DNA from: Acidobacteriota bacterium
GTDB taxonomy: Bacteria > Acidobacteriota > Terriglobia > Acidiferrales > UBA7541
Length of the DNA stretch: 64,000 nt
Assembly: GCA_003223215.1 (NCBI GenBank)
Contig: QHYH01000095.1
Coordinates: 31,874 to 95,873 of the forward strand
Reading direction: 5' to 3'
Shown here: positions 53,394 to 61,166 of the stretch, one piece after another
Numbering within the stretch: position 1 is the stretch's first letter
How the letters are laid out: every line of letters begins with the position of its first letter
Notes under the pieces: model-generated
Told to the model about the DNA's origin: nothing
Seen by the model: the letters and a program-made list of their open reading frames with translations, nothing else
The model's database searches: none
Made by a program: the position numbers and the translations under genes

Positions 53394-54644
53394 TCAAGGG
53401 CGATGCCGAGAAGCGGAAGGTGAAGGGGTGGACCGTCCGATTCGAGCCGAAGACAGGTGAGCCATCAGAAAGAAGAGCAGGCTGTTTGCCGGAATGTGCA
53501 GATTAAAATCCACGAGACTGTGCACGAGGAAGCCGCAGCAAGCCACCAAACCCGAGAGTTGCAACGTCCCGGCGAAGGAATGATTGACGTCGTGAAACCG
53601 CTTCAGAGATTCTCTCAGCAATACCCCCAAAAACCAGGCACAGCAGAGACCGCCCAGAAGACCCGTTTCTGCCAGGGCTTCCAGATAGTCGTTGTGCGTA
53701 TGGTTGACCACCTTGCCGTCATAAAGTGTTTCGTAAGCCGGATACACGATTTGGAGGGTACCGAGCCCTGTGCCCACGAGAGGATGGTCCAGGAAGATGT
53801 GCCAGGCGCCCTTACGCATGGCGGCACGCTTTCCGCCGGTTACCTCGAGAGACTGGAACGTTGAAAGGCGCTCGAGCAGGAGGCCGACGCCTACCCAGGA
53901 GACCATCAAACACGCGACGAGCAAGACAGCCGCCATGGCAAGCAGGTGCTTGCCAAGACCGCGGCTACGAAGGATAAGGTACGCCAAAAGCGTCAGTTGC
54001 ACGCAGAAGCTCACGATGCCTCCGCGGGAGGCCGAGAGAAAAAGCGCGGCAATGGGCAAAACTGCCAGAAGCCCAACTACAGCTCGTCGCTGCTTGCGAA
54101 CCCTGCCCATAAGGATCGGAACCAGCGCAAGCGGCAAAATCAACTCCGCAAATCCAGCGAAGTGGTTGCGATTCACATAAGGCCCAAAGGGCTCGACGCC
54201 GGAACGAACCTCGCGAAACCAGTAAATCTCGCCGTTCGAACTTAAGTGTTGAAGAATCGCGAAAAGGCTAACCACGAAGCCGAAGACCATCCCAAACCAC
54301 ACGAAGCCCCGCCAATCTTCAAGTGTGCGAAAGGCCTGGACCGCAAGGAATAGGAAGATTAGGTCGGCGACGAGGAGGAGCCATTCGATTCGCGTGTTGT
54401 AACCCGAAGCCGTTGTACGGAAAAGCCACTGACCTGCGACGACCAGTGCGAACGCAATGAGTGGCGGCAGAAGCGGTGACGATACGGGTTGCTCTTCCCG
54501 ATGGCGGTAAAACCAAACCGCCCAAGCGAGGAAAAGCAAGCCGGCTCCGGCTTCAAGGACTGCTCGGGCCCAGTCCTCGACACCCCCATGCGCTGCGATT
54601 CCGAATGCAACGAGTGTACAGATCCCCAGCCTCAGGAACTTCAT
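53394..54644 (-). CDS. O-antigen ligase/polymerase family (Wzy/WaaL)
   Basis: 416 residues, about eleven transmembrane helices. The large periplasmic loop follows the typical ENRFAG-like region (YVNRNHFAGFAELILPLALV), with LFLSASRGGIVSFCVQL and, later, DHPLVGTGLGTLQIVYPAYE and VNHTHNDYLEALAETGLLGG, the conserved H-x-H-N-x-Y/L segment of Wzy_C proteins. Adds or polymerises repeat units of surface polysaccharide. Its ATG overlaps the preceding TPR gene's stop by four bases. Confidence 0.85.
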   Translation of the reverse strand: MKFLRLGICTLVAFGIAAHGGVEDWARAVLEAGAGLLFLAWAVWFYRHREEQPVSSPLLPPLIAFALVVAGQWLFRTTASGYNTRIEWLLLVADLIFLFLAVQAFRTLEDWRGFVWFGMVFGFVVSLFAILQHLSSNGEIYWFREVRSGVEPFGPYVNRNHFAGFAELILPLALVPILMGRVRKQRRAVVGLLAVLPIAALFLSASRGGIVSFCVQLTLLAYLILRSRGLGKHLLAMAAVLLVACLMVSWVGVGLLLERLSTFQSLEVTGGKRAAMRKGAWHIFLDHPLVGTGLGTLQIVYPAYETLYDGKVVNHTHNDYLEALAETGLLGGLCCAWFLGVLLRESLKRFHDVNHSFAGTLQLSGLVACCGFLVHSLVDFNLHIPANSLLFFLMAHLSSARIGRSTPSPSASRHRP

Positions 54645-55936
54645 GGCTTCGCTTTCTTCATCGCTGCGGGGGTGAGCGCAACGTCATCAATCCATGCGGT
54701 ACCCTGAATCCGATGCCCCTCCTGATCGCTAGCGTAACGCAGCAAGCAGACTTGCATTTCCTGAACGTCTTTGCCGGACGTCCAGGAAGTCTCGACTTGG
54801 CTCCACGGTTGGGTGCCATGAACATCGGAAGTGACAACCGCGGAACCGTCCTGTGTTCCTAGTGGGCTCAACTCGAATCGGATGCCCTGGTCGGTGGCGA
54901 GTTCTCTGGTGCGCACCCAGGCAGAGAACCGATAGTCGGTGGATGGCTCGACAACGACGTTGTGGCAGATGTGGTTGAAATAGACGTTAGTTCTTCCGTC
55001 AAAGGTGAGTCGCAGGGAATGATTTCCCGAGTGCGTTTCTCGAGAATCGATGCTGATTTGTACTCCCTGGAAGTTCACCGGATAGAGCCAGGTAAAACTT
55101 CCGCCGGACAGTCCCGATTCGAAGCCGCCATCCCACAGAACCGAATCTCGAGGTCCTTGAAGGTCGCCCAAACCGGCAAAGCCCACCGCTTGGTCCCAGA
55201 CGCGGCGGGCATCAGCATATTTCTTTCTTTTTAGCAGATCTCCGGTGAGTGAATAGACATCGGGCAAGCGCAGGCGAGGATGAATAGCGGTGAGCCGGTC
55301 CCAAACCGCAAGTGCAATTTCGATGTGACCCTCGAAGACTTGGTCCGAGATGACCTGCACATACACGTCGCTCGCCTGCGGAAGAACGCGATCCACGATC
55401 TTTTGAACGTCAGGCTCGACACCGCGGGAACGAGAAAACGCTTGTGCGCCGAGGGCGTGGTCCACTTCGACGGCGTGCCGTATCTCTGTGAAAGCCGGGT
55501 CGAGCTCGCCCTGGCGGAGCAAGAAATTGCCGTATCGCCAGGAAATCTCGGGAGATAGGGGATAGGCGCGTTTGGCATGAAGATAGGCATCACGAGCGCC
55601 AGAAGGATTTCCTTCTGCTTCATAAACACTGGCCAGGTCTGACCAGACGTCCGCAGAGCGAGGGTTTAGCGACAAGGCGGCCGAATAGGCCTGGCCAGCT
55701 TTGGCGGCATCAGTGTCCTCGAGGTTGTACTGCCAATAGCGGCCCAAAAGATACCAGTTGCGGTAGTCGCCTGGTTCCAGGCGAGTGGAGCGCTCGTAGC
55801 CCTGGCGGGTCTGGAGGTCCGCGTTGTCGACGGCAACTGCATTGCGAATACTGAAATAGGAAAGAAGCACTGCTGCTGCTAAAGCAAGGATCAGAACGGC
55901 TCCACGAGGTAAGGAACTTGGGGCTTGCAGGCGCAT
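54641..55936 (-). CDS. TPR protein with C-terminal carbohydrate-binding-like domain
   Basis: 431 residues. N-terminal membrane helix (GAVLILALAAAVLLSYFSI); TPR helices about 60-150 and 180-250 (YRNWYLLGRYWQYNLEDTDA, ALSLNPRSADVWSDLASVYE, ALAVWDRLTAIHPRLR); then a β-sandwich about 280-425 (WDGGFESGLSGGSFTWLY, HSGNHSLRLTFDGRTNVYF, STDYRFSAWVRTRE, GTAWIDDVALTP) of the CBM4/9-like kind. First gene of the exopolysaccharide operon, and 178 bases from the divergent asparagine-synthetase-like gene (start 56115), so the two directions share a promoter region. Probably an assembly scaffold. Confidence 0.75.
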   Translation of the reverse strand: MRLQAPSSLPRGAVLILALAAAVLLSYFSIRNAVAVDNADLQTRQGYERSTRLEPGDYRNWYLLGRYWQYNLEDTDAAKAGQAYSAALSLNPRSADVWSDLASVYEAEGNPSGARDAYLHAKRAYPLSPEISWRYGNFLLRQGELDPAFTEIRHAVEVDHALGAQAFSRSRGVEPDVQKIVDRVLPQASDVYVQVISDQVFEGHIEIALAVWDRLTAIHPRLRLPDVYSLTGDLLKRKKYADARRVWDQAVGFAGLGDLQGPRDSVLWDGGFESGLSGGSFTWLYPVNFQGVQISIDSRETHSGNHSLRLTFDGRTNVYFNHICHNVVVEPSTDYRFSAWVRTRELATDQGIRFELSPLGTQDGSAVVTSDVHGTQPWSQVETSWTSGKDVQEMQVCLLRYASDQEGHRIQGTAWIDDVALTPAAMKKAKP

Positions 55937-56114
55937 TCCACGGTACTCTGCCTAGGCCATGTTGCCGTTGCAAGAAGAAATTCGCCGAGCCTGGAAACCG
56001 ATGGGATGTTTCGCGGCGAATGGGACTTGTCAATCCCTCTTGGACCTGACCTCTTGGAGAACAAAGTTGCCGTTGGACGAGGCCAACAGTAAGCTTTCAC
56101 CAAGGGGTGTTTCA
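55937..56114. promoter_or_regulatory. Divergent promoter region between exopolysaccharide operon and RiPP cluster
   Basis: 178 bases if the TTG at 56115 is the plus-strand start. Upstream of it, AAGGGGTG gives a ribosome site. An ATG at 55959 opens the same frame but its 52 codons look non-conserved. No clear -10/-35 was identified. Shared control of both units is possible. Confidence 0.4.
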
Positions 56115-57932
56115 TTGAGCGGATTCGTTTGCATCATGCACGGGGACGGTGCACCAATCGAGCGTGGGCTGTTGCAGTCCCTTACTGATCTTCTTTCGTT
56201 TCGTGGACCGGAGGCTTGCGGAATCTGGTCGGACGGTCCCCTAGGCATGGGCCACACGCTGCTGCGCACCACGCACGAATCGAAGAACGAGCGGCAGCCA
56301 GCAGATCTCGAGGGACGCTACTGGATCGTTTCGGATGCCCGCCTCGATGCCCGCGAAGAACTGATCGATGAGCTGCAGCTTGAGAACAGGAACGTGTGCT
56401 CGAACGCGCCGGACTGTAATTTGATTTTGCAGGCATATGCAGCATGGGGCGCAGCTTGCATCGATCGCCTGCAGGGCGATTTTTCCTTCGCGCTTTGGGA
56501 CGCGCGTCACAAACAACTGTTTTGCGCGCGCGATCATTTTGGCATTAAGCCGTTTTTCTACTCGAGCATCGGCCCGCTTTTGGTCGTTAGTAATATGATC
56601 GATTGCATCCGCCGTCATCCCGCCGTTTCGAGACGGCTCAACGATCTTGCGATTGCCGACTTTCTTCTCTTCGACATGATCCGGGAACCCGGGGCTACGT
56701 CTTTCGCGGATATCCAGAGACTCCCGCCCGCCCACGTCCTTTCGTGTGAAGCAGGAACCATCTCAGTCCGCCCCTACTGGACCCTCCCGGTGCGCGCCCC
56801 CCTCCACTACACGCGGCCCAACGACTGCGTGGAGGAATTCCGCGAACTGCTGGATCGTGCTGTCACTGACCGGGTAAGAACAAACAATGTGGGAATCCTG
56901 ATGAGCGGTGGACTTGATTCTCCCACCGTGGCGGCCAGTGCGAAGCGGACACTAGCTCGGAATGGGTCCGCTGGCGGACTGTGTGCGTATACGGAAGTCT
57001 TTGAAAGTTTGATTCCGCACCAAGAGCGCCATTACGCGGGACTTGTGGTCGAGGCACTGAAAATCCCGATCGAATTTCAATTAAGTGATGAGATGGGTCT
57101 GTGGAAGCACCTGAAGGGCACAAACATTCGTTGGCCTGAGCCTTTGCATTCACCCTGGTCGGATGGGGGGACAGAGCAGTTGCGCCAGGTCGCGATCCGT
57201 AGCCCCGTCGCCTTAACTGGCTTTGGGGGCGACCCCGCGTTTTCCTGCTTGCTTTCTGAGCATTTTCTCCAGCTGTTCAAGAAGAGACAGATCAAACGAG
57301 CGCTCGCTGGCATGCTCCAATACGTCACAGCCGAAGGCAGATTTTCGCGGCTGTACCTTCGCACGCGGTACCAGAGATGGTTTGGATCCAAGAATCAAGC
57401 GCCCCGTTATCCAGGATGGCTGGACCAGGATCTGGAAAGACGCCTAAGTTTGCGCGAACGGTGGGAGGGGTTTATGCGCGCTCCGGCCCGGAACGGAGCC
57501 AATCGCTCTACAGCCTACGAAGCAATAGTTGATCCTTTCTGGCCAAACTTGTTTGAAGGGTACGATCCTGGGGTAACCGGAATCCCAGTGGAGGTACGCC
57601 ATCCCTTTTTTGATCTTCGTTTGGTGAATTTCCTGCTTGCCTTGCCCGCGCTGCCATGGTGTTCGGACAAGGAGTTGCTGCGCGAGGCTGCTCGCGGCGT
57701 CCTGCCGGACGCGGTGCGGCTGCGGCGGAAGTCACCGCTCCCGGCCGACCCTTTAGTTGCGCTTCTGCAGCGGGCGGAATCCGCATGGGTGGATTCTTTT
57801 GAGGCTGTCCCGGAGTTAGGACGCTACGTAGAGCGAAGACTGATTCCAAAAGTGTTCGAAGAAAAAGATGCTTGGACAGCGTGGATTCATTTGCGGCCGC
57901 TCAGCCTGAACTTTTGGTTGCGGTTGCAGTGA
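56115..57932 (+). CDS. Asparagine-synthetase-like protein, lasso-peptide cyclase (McjC/LarC-like)
   Basis: 605 residues with a TTG start at 56115 (AAGGGGTG upstream). N-terminal glutaminase-like domain about 1-200: SGFVCIMHGDGAPIERGLLQ, LSFRGPEACGIWSDGPLGMG, DLEGRYWIVSDARLDAREEL, GDFSFALWDARHKQLFCARD. The catalytic Cys2 of true class II amidotransferases is absent, as in lasso cyclases. The C-terminal synthetase domain has the ATP loop GILMSGGLDSPTVAAS (about 260-275), TGFGGDPAFS and VEVRHPFFDLRLVNFLLALP. In lasso biosynthesis this enzyme adenylates the Asp/Glu side chain and closes the macrolactam. It is followed by a lasso-type precursor and an HprK-like kinase, which sets it apart from housekeeping asparagine synthetase. 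Confidence 0.8.
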   Translation: MSGFVCIMHGDGAPIERGLLQSLTDLLSFRGPEACGIWSDGPLGMGHTLLRTTHESKNERQPADLEGRYWIVSDARLDAREELIDELQLENRNVCSNAPDCNLILQAYAAWGAACIDRLQGDFSFALWDARHKQLFCARDHFGIKPFFYSSIGPLLVVSNMIDCIRRHPAVSRRLNDLAIADFLLFDMIREPGATSFADIQRLPPAHVLSCEAGTISVRPYWTLPVRAPLHYTRPNDCVEEFRELLDRAVTDRVRTNNVGILMSGGLDSPTVAASAKRTLARNGSAGGLCAYTEVFESLIPHQERHYAGLVVEALKIPIEFQLSDEMGLWKHLKGTNIRWPEPLHSPWSDGGTEQLRQVAIRSPVALTGFGGDPAFSCLLSEHFLQLFKKRQIKRALAGMLQYVTAEGRFSRLYLRTRYQRWFGSKNQAPRYPGWLDQDLERRLSLRERWEGFMRAPARNGANRSTAYEAIVDPFWPNLFEGYDPGVTGIPVEVRHPFFDLRLVNFLLALPALPWCSDKELLREAARGVLPDAVRLRRKSPLPADPLVALLQRAESAWVDSFEAVPELGRYVERRLIPKVFEEKDAWTAWIHLRPLSLNFWLRLQ

Positions 57933-57964
57933 GCCACGGGATAGACTTCTTTGGAGGCGCGTAA

Positions 57965-58114
57965 GTGACGTCAAATTCGCGGGAAGGTAACAAGAAAAAG
58001 CCGTACCAAAAACCTGCCCTCCGGGTCTACGGAGACATCCGAACGATGACCCAGTCGGTCCCGAAAGGGACCGGGAAGGTAGACGCTTTGAAGGGCCAAA
58101 ATAAAACTCACTGA
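57965..58114 (+). CDS. Lasso-type RiPP precursor peptide (unannotated small gene)
   Basis: 49 codons, GTG start with GGAGG seven bases upstream, stop TGA at 58112-58114. The leader contains YQKPALRVYGDIRTMT (residues 14-29), matching the lasso leader pattern Y-x-x-P-x-L-x3-G-x5-T exactly, with Lys-rich sequence before it. The core would begin after T29-Q30, giving SVPKGTGKVD then ALKGQNKTH. The acceptor Asp is residue 40: ring position 10 if cleavage follows Q30, or 9 if it follows S31. The C-terminal KTH/NKT is like other HprK-associated precursors, where a terminal Ser/Thr may be phosphorylated. It sits 32 bases after the cyclase and 22 before the kinase. Confidence 0.75.
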   Translation: MTSNSREGNKKKPYQKPALRVYGDIRTMTQSVPKGTGKVDALKGQNKTH

Positions 58115-58136
58115 CGGTCACCCTCGGAGGAACTTT

Positions 58137-59147
58137 TTGTGCGTATCGCATATTGTCTATGGGCTGCGAGTTGCAGCCAACCTAGCTCTCCCGGGCATCT
58201 CCCCTCGGCCTGATTCAAACGCGTACGATGTGCGAGTGCGGGTTAAAGACTGGCCTAAATTCCCCTCGACATTTCTTGAGTACATTGAGGTTTTCCATAC
58301 GAGTTCAGACGTAATGGTCAGTGGCCAGCCAAACCTGCGCGTCGGTCTGCTCCCCGGTGGAGAGCATTTTTGCTTTTTCTATGGTGACGGAGTGCGATTC
58401 GCTGTCGAGCGCCGCGGACACGAACTTTGGGCTGATTGGCCGGAAGATTACTCGCTCGAAGATGCTTGCACCTATTTACTTGGGCCGGTACTGGGATTTG
58501 TGTTGCGCCTTCGCGGCGTAGTCTGTCTCCATGCGAGCGCCGTGGCCGTAGCTGATCGCGCTATCGCGCTGGTGGGCTTGCCGGGCGCTGGGAAGTCAAC
58601 CGCGGCTGCTGCCTTTGCGTGCGCGGGCTATCCAGTGATTTCCGATGACGTCGTAGCGCTTGAGGATCACGGAGAGCGATTTCTTGTTCAGCCAGGCTAT
58701 CCCAGGGTGAACCTGTGGCCGGACTCGGTTCGGAGATTATTTGGATCGGAGGACGCTCTGCCCCGCATCACGCCCACATGGGAGAAGCGTTACCTGCCGC
58801 TTGGCCAGAAGGGCCATCCTTTCGCTTCAAAGCCGTTGCCCCTGGCGGCTGTCTACATCTTGGATAGTCGCGATCCTGCCCTGACCGCTCCCGTCATGGA
58901 AGATGTTTCGGGGAAAGAAGCCTTGATGGCCCTCGTTGCCAATTCCTATGTGAACTATCTTCTTGACCAGACCATGCGCCGCACAGAATTCGACGTGCTC
59001 GGCCGTGTTGTCGCTGAAATCCCAATTCGTCGCGTGCGCTCTCCGGATGAGCCTTCCGCAATCTTTGGGTTGTGTGAAGCGACTGCCGCCGATGCCCGGC
59101 GAGAGATCACCACCGCTCCGGGAAACCCCACGCCGGTCGCTGGATAA
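58137..59147 (+). CDS. HPr-kinase-like RiPP kinase
   Basis: 336 residues, TTG start with GGAGG six bases upstream. N-terminal IVYGLRVAANLALPGI resembles the opening of HprK-related proteins. P-loop ALVGLPGAGKSTAAAAF (about 144-158), metal-binding Asp pair VISDDVVAL (about 166-173), HASAVAVADRAIALVG. It lacks the HPr-binding features of PTS HprK and has no PTS genes nearby. In other lasso clusters such kinases phosphorylate the C-terminal Ser/Thr hydroxyl of the precursor, which fits the Thr-containing tail here. Immediately downstream of the precursor and seven bases before the methyltransferase. Confidence 0.8.
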   Translation: MCVSHIVYGLRVAANLALPGISPRPDSNAYDVRVRVKDWPKFPSTFLEYIEVFHTSSDVMVSGQPNLRVGLLPGGEHFCFFYGDGVRFAVERRGHELWADWPEDYSLEDACTYLLGPVLGFVLRLRGVVCLHASAVAVADRAIALVGLPGAGKSTAAAAFACAGYPVISDDVVALEDHGERFLVQPGYPRVNLWPDSVRRLFGSEDALPRITPTWEKRYLPLGQKGHPFASKPLPLAAVYILDSRDPALTAPVMEDVSGKEALMALVANSYVNYLLDQTMRRTEFDVLGRVVAEIPIRRVRSPDEPSAIFGLCEATAADARREITTAPGNPTPVAG

Positions 59148-59153
59148 GTCCCG

Positions 59154-60302
59154 ATGTACAGCTTGAGAGCCTATGGCTCGATGATTGCGGATCGCATTCG
59201 CGTGGACGCTTATGCGGAAGCGTTGCGAAGGACTGTTCGCCAGGAATCCATTGTCGCGGAAATTGGCACGGGACCGGGTGTCTTCGCGGTGCTGGCATGC
59301 CAGCTCGGCGCCGAACGAGTCTTTGCCATCGAGCCGGCTGAGATTATTCAACTGGCGCGCGAGGTTGCTGCCGCCAACGGCTGCGCTGGCAGAATCGAGT
59401 TTTTCGAAGGGCTTTCCAACCGGGTGACCCTTCCCGCTCGCGCCGACGTCATCCTCTCCGATCTGAGGGGCATCCTGCCGCTTTTCGAGCGCCACATCCC
59501 GGCTATCGCGGACGCGCGGCGCCGCTTTCTTGCCCCCGGCGGGACCATGATCCCGCGAAGGGACACCCTTTGGGCGGCGATCGTGGAAGCTCCAAAACCC
59601 TATTGCGAAGTCGTGGATCCTTGGGATCAGAATCCTTTTGGTCAAAACCTGAGTCCAGCGCGGCAGCTCGCGGTGAACAACGTGCAAAAAGTGCGGGTGA
59701 GCCCTGCCCAGCTTTTGACTGGGCATAAGCTCTGGGCCACGCTGGATTACGCCACCATTCAAAACCCTGATGTTCGGGGGAATTTGGAGTGGACAGTGGA
59801 GCGCGCCGGAACCGGACACGGAATCGTCGTGTGGTTCGATGCGGACCTCGCCGAAGACGTAGGCTTCTCCAATGCTCCCGGCGCGCCAGAGACCATCTAC
59901 GGATCTTTCTTCTTCCCCTGGACGCAACCTGTGCCTTTAACCCAGGGGCAAACCGTGTGCGTCAACCTCGCGGCGAAGTTGGTGGAAAATGAGTACCTCT
60001 GGCGATGGACCACGCGCATCGAGCCGCCCTCGGGATCAAGCACTTCTCCTGTCGATTTTGACCAATCGCAGTTTGCCGGAGCGGTCCTGTCCGCCGCGCA
60101 GCTTCGCAAAATCGCTGCGGATTATATTCCCGAGCTTTCCGACGAGGGAATCCTGCGGCGCAGAACCTTCGAATTAATGGATGGAAAACTCTCGCTTGAA
60201 GGGATTGCTTGCCGGCTGGCGGCCGAGTTCCCACAGCGCTTCTCAAGCACCGAGGAAGCACTGTCGTATGCCGGTGTGGTTTCGCAAGAATATAGCCGAT
60301 AA
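59154..60302 (+). CDS. PRMT-like methyltransferase fused to a PqqD/RRE-like C-terminal domain
   Basis: 382 residues. Residues 1-300 are a protein-arginine-methyltransferase-type Class I domain: MIADRIRVDAYAEALRR (PRMT helix), IVAEIGTGPGVFAVLACQLG (motif I), FAIEPAEII, DVILSDLRGILPLFERHIPA (in place of the double-E loop), FLAPGGTMIPRRDTL, then a β-barrel. From about 305 the ending is IPELSDEGILRRRTFELMDG followed by KLSLEGIACRLAAEFPQRFS and EEALSYAGVVSQEY, which matches the PqqD pattern (DG-x-x-S/T-x-x-x-I-A-x-x-L). PqqD/RRE domains bind RiPP leaders. Methylation target could be the precursor's Lys, His or C-terminus. The double-Glu loop is SDLRG, so Arg specificity is doubtful. Confidence 0.65.
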   Translation: MYSLRAYGSMIADRIRVDAYAEALRRTVRQESIVAEIGTGPGVFAVLACQLGAERVFAIEPAEIIQLAREVAAANGCAGRIEFFEGLSNRVTLPARADVILSDLRGILPLFERHIPAIADARRRFLAPGGTMIPRRDTLWAAIVEAPKPYCEVVDPWDQNPFGQNLSPARQLAVNNVQKVRVSPAQLLTGHKLWATLDYATIQNPDVRGNLEWTVERAGTGHGIVVWFDADLAEDVGFSNAPGAPETIYGSFFFPWTQPVPLTQGQTVCVNLAAKLVENEYLWRWTTRIEPPSGSSTSPVDFDQSQFAGAVLSAAQLRKIAADYIPELSDEGILRRRTFELMDGKLSLEGIACRLAAEFPQRFSSTEEALSYAGVVSQEYSR

Positions 60303-60406
60303 ATTGTTTCAGCCGGTTCGTGTTAGCTTGATTCCCGGATCGCCACCGATTCTGGAACTAAGGACCCGCGTCAAATGGTGAAACATGGCGCGGAGACTCC
60401 ACAAAG

Positions 60407-60803
60407 TTAATTGGAGGAACTCTTTGGAAGTTCCTTTTTGATGATTCGTTCGACATTCCGCATCAATTCCGGCGCTGAAAAGACTTTCATCAAGACTGCC
60501 GTTGCCGCGTGGCGTACATCGGGCGAGATTTTCGACTTTGCTCCAGAGAGTATCAAACCTGCGTTTGGGACGAAACGCCCTTGATAACTTGCAATGCCGC
60601 TACACCGACATTTCGGGTGCCTCATAGTCCAAAACGACAGCGTCAACACGAACATCGGTGCTCTTTAGCAGCCTGATGCCCTCCATTCCGGTGGACGCAG
60701 CGAGCACCTGGTACCCGCGTTCTTCAAAATAGTTCCGAAACACGCTCACGAACCCAATCCTGTCATTAATATAATACAGAGAGAGAATAGTTTTGGGGAC
60801 CAT
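60407..60803 (-). pseudogene. Frameshifted single-domain response regulator
   Basis: The ATG at 60803 follows AGGAGGG. The first frame encodes VPKTILSLYYINDRIGFVSV, RNYFEERGYQVLAASTGMEG and VDAVVLDYEAPEMS, a REC domain up to the phospho-Asp loop, then stops at about 60600. A second frame supplies GVAALQVIKG and a third RFVPNAGLILSGAKSKISPD, then AVLMKVFSAPELMRNVERII, ending at 60407. Two indels are needed. The acidic residue pair at the start is weak (NDR), so the gene may have been inactive before. Confidence 0.6.
60416..60440 (+). terminator. Possible Rho-independent terminator for the RiPP cluster
   Basis: GGAACT (60416-60421) pairs with AGTTCC (60429-60434), followed by five T's. Short stem; it lies about 115 bases after the methyltransferase stop and overlaps the tail of the opposite-strand response regulator. 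Confidence 0.4.
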
Positions 60804-60892
60804 GAGGCACCCTCCTTGCCTCCCATGCGACCTGGCTTCAAAATTAATACATATCGTAATACGATACAATCAGAAATTGACCAACCCATGTC

Positions 60893-61155
60893 TAATGCTC
60901 TACGTGCAGCGATCGCCCGAAAAGTTAGTGCAGTTCGGTTCAATTCATCTGTTCGATCCGGCAACCGCTAAAGAGCCCGCCGTTCCCATCCAACTCACGG
61001 GCGATTTTCCGGCGGTGCGGCCGCACTACGTGAAGGTCGGGGGCAAAATCGAGAATGCGACCATTTCCCCGACAGCTGCGTGCCGTGTTTGTCTACGGTG
61101 TGGAGGATAAGACGGCGCATCAGGTCACGGACGGCTTGAGCGACACGTGGTCTAT
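60893..61155 (+). pseudogene. Tricorn-protease-like fragment with internal deletion
   Basis: Reads LYVQRSPEKLVQFGSIHLFD, PAVPIQLTGDFPAVRPHYVK and VGGKIENATISPTAACR, the β-propeller part of Tricorn-like proteases with PDZ/S41 domains. Then, in another frame, RAVFVYGVEDKTAHQVTDGL and SDTW, also Tricorn-like but from a later repeat. Both ends are missing. The open frame runs into the downstream receptor and makes its apparent N-terminus wrong. Confidence 0.5.
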
Positions 61156-61166
61156 AATCCGCGTCT

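Noticed and set aside
55959..56114. N-terminal 52-residue extension of the asparagine-synthetase-like gene
   Set aside because: Not like family N-termini; the conserved domain starts right after a TTG with a good ribosome site at 56115.
61055..61166. Apparent N-terminus of the second TonB receptor
   Set aside because: These residues belong to a Tricorn-like fragment; the signal peptide begins at 61167 in another frame.
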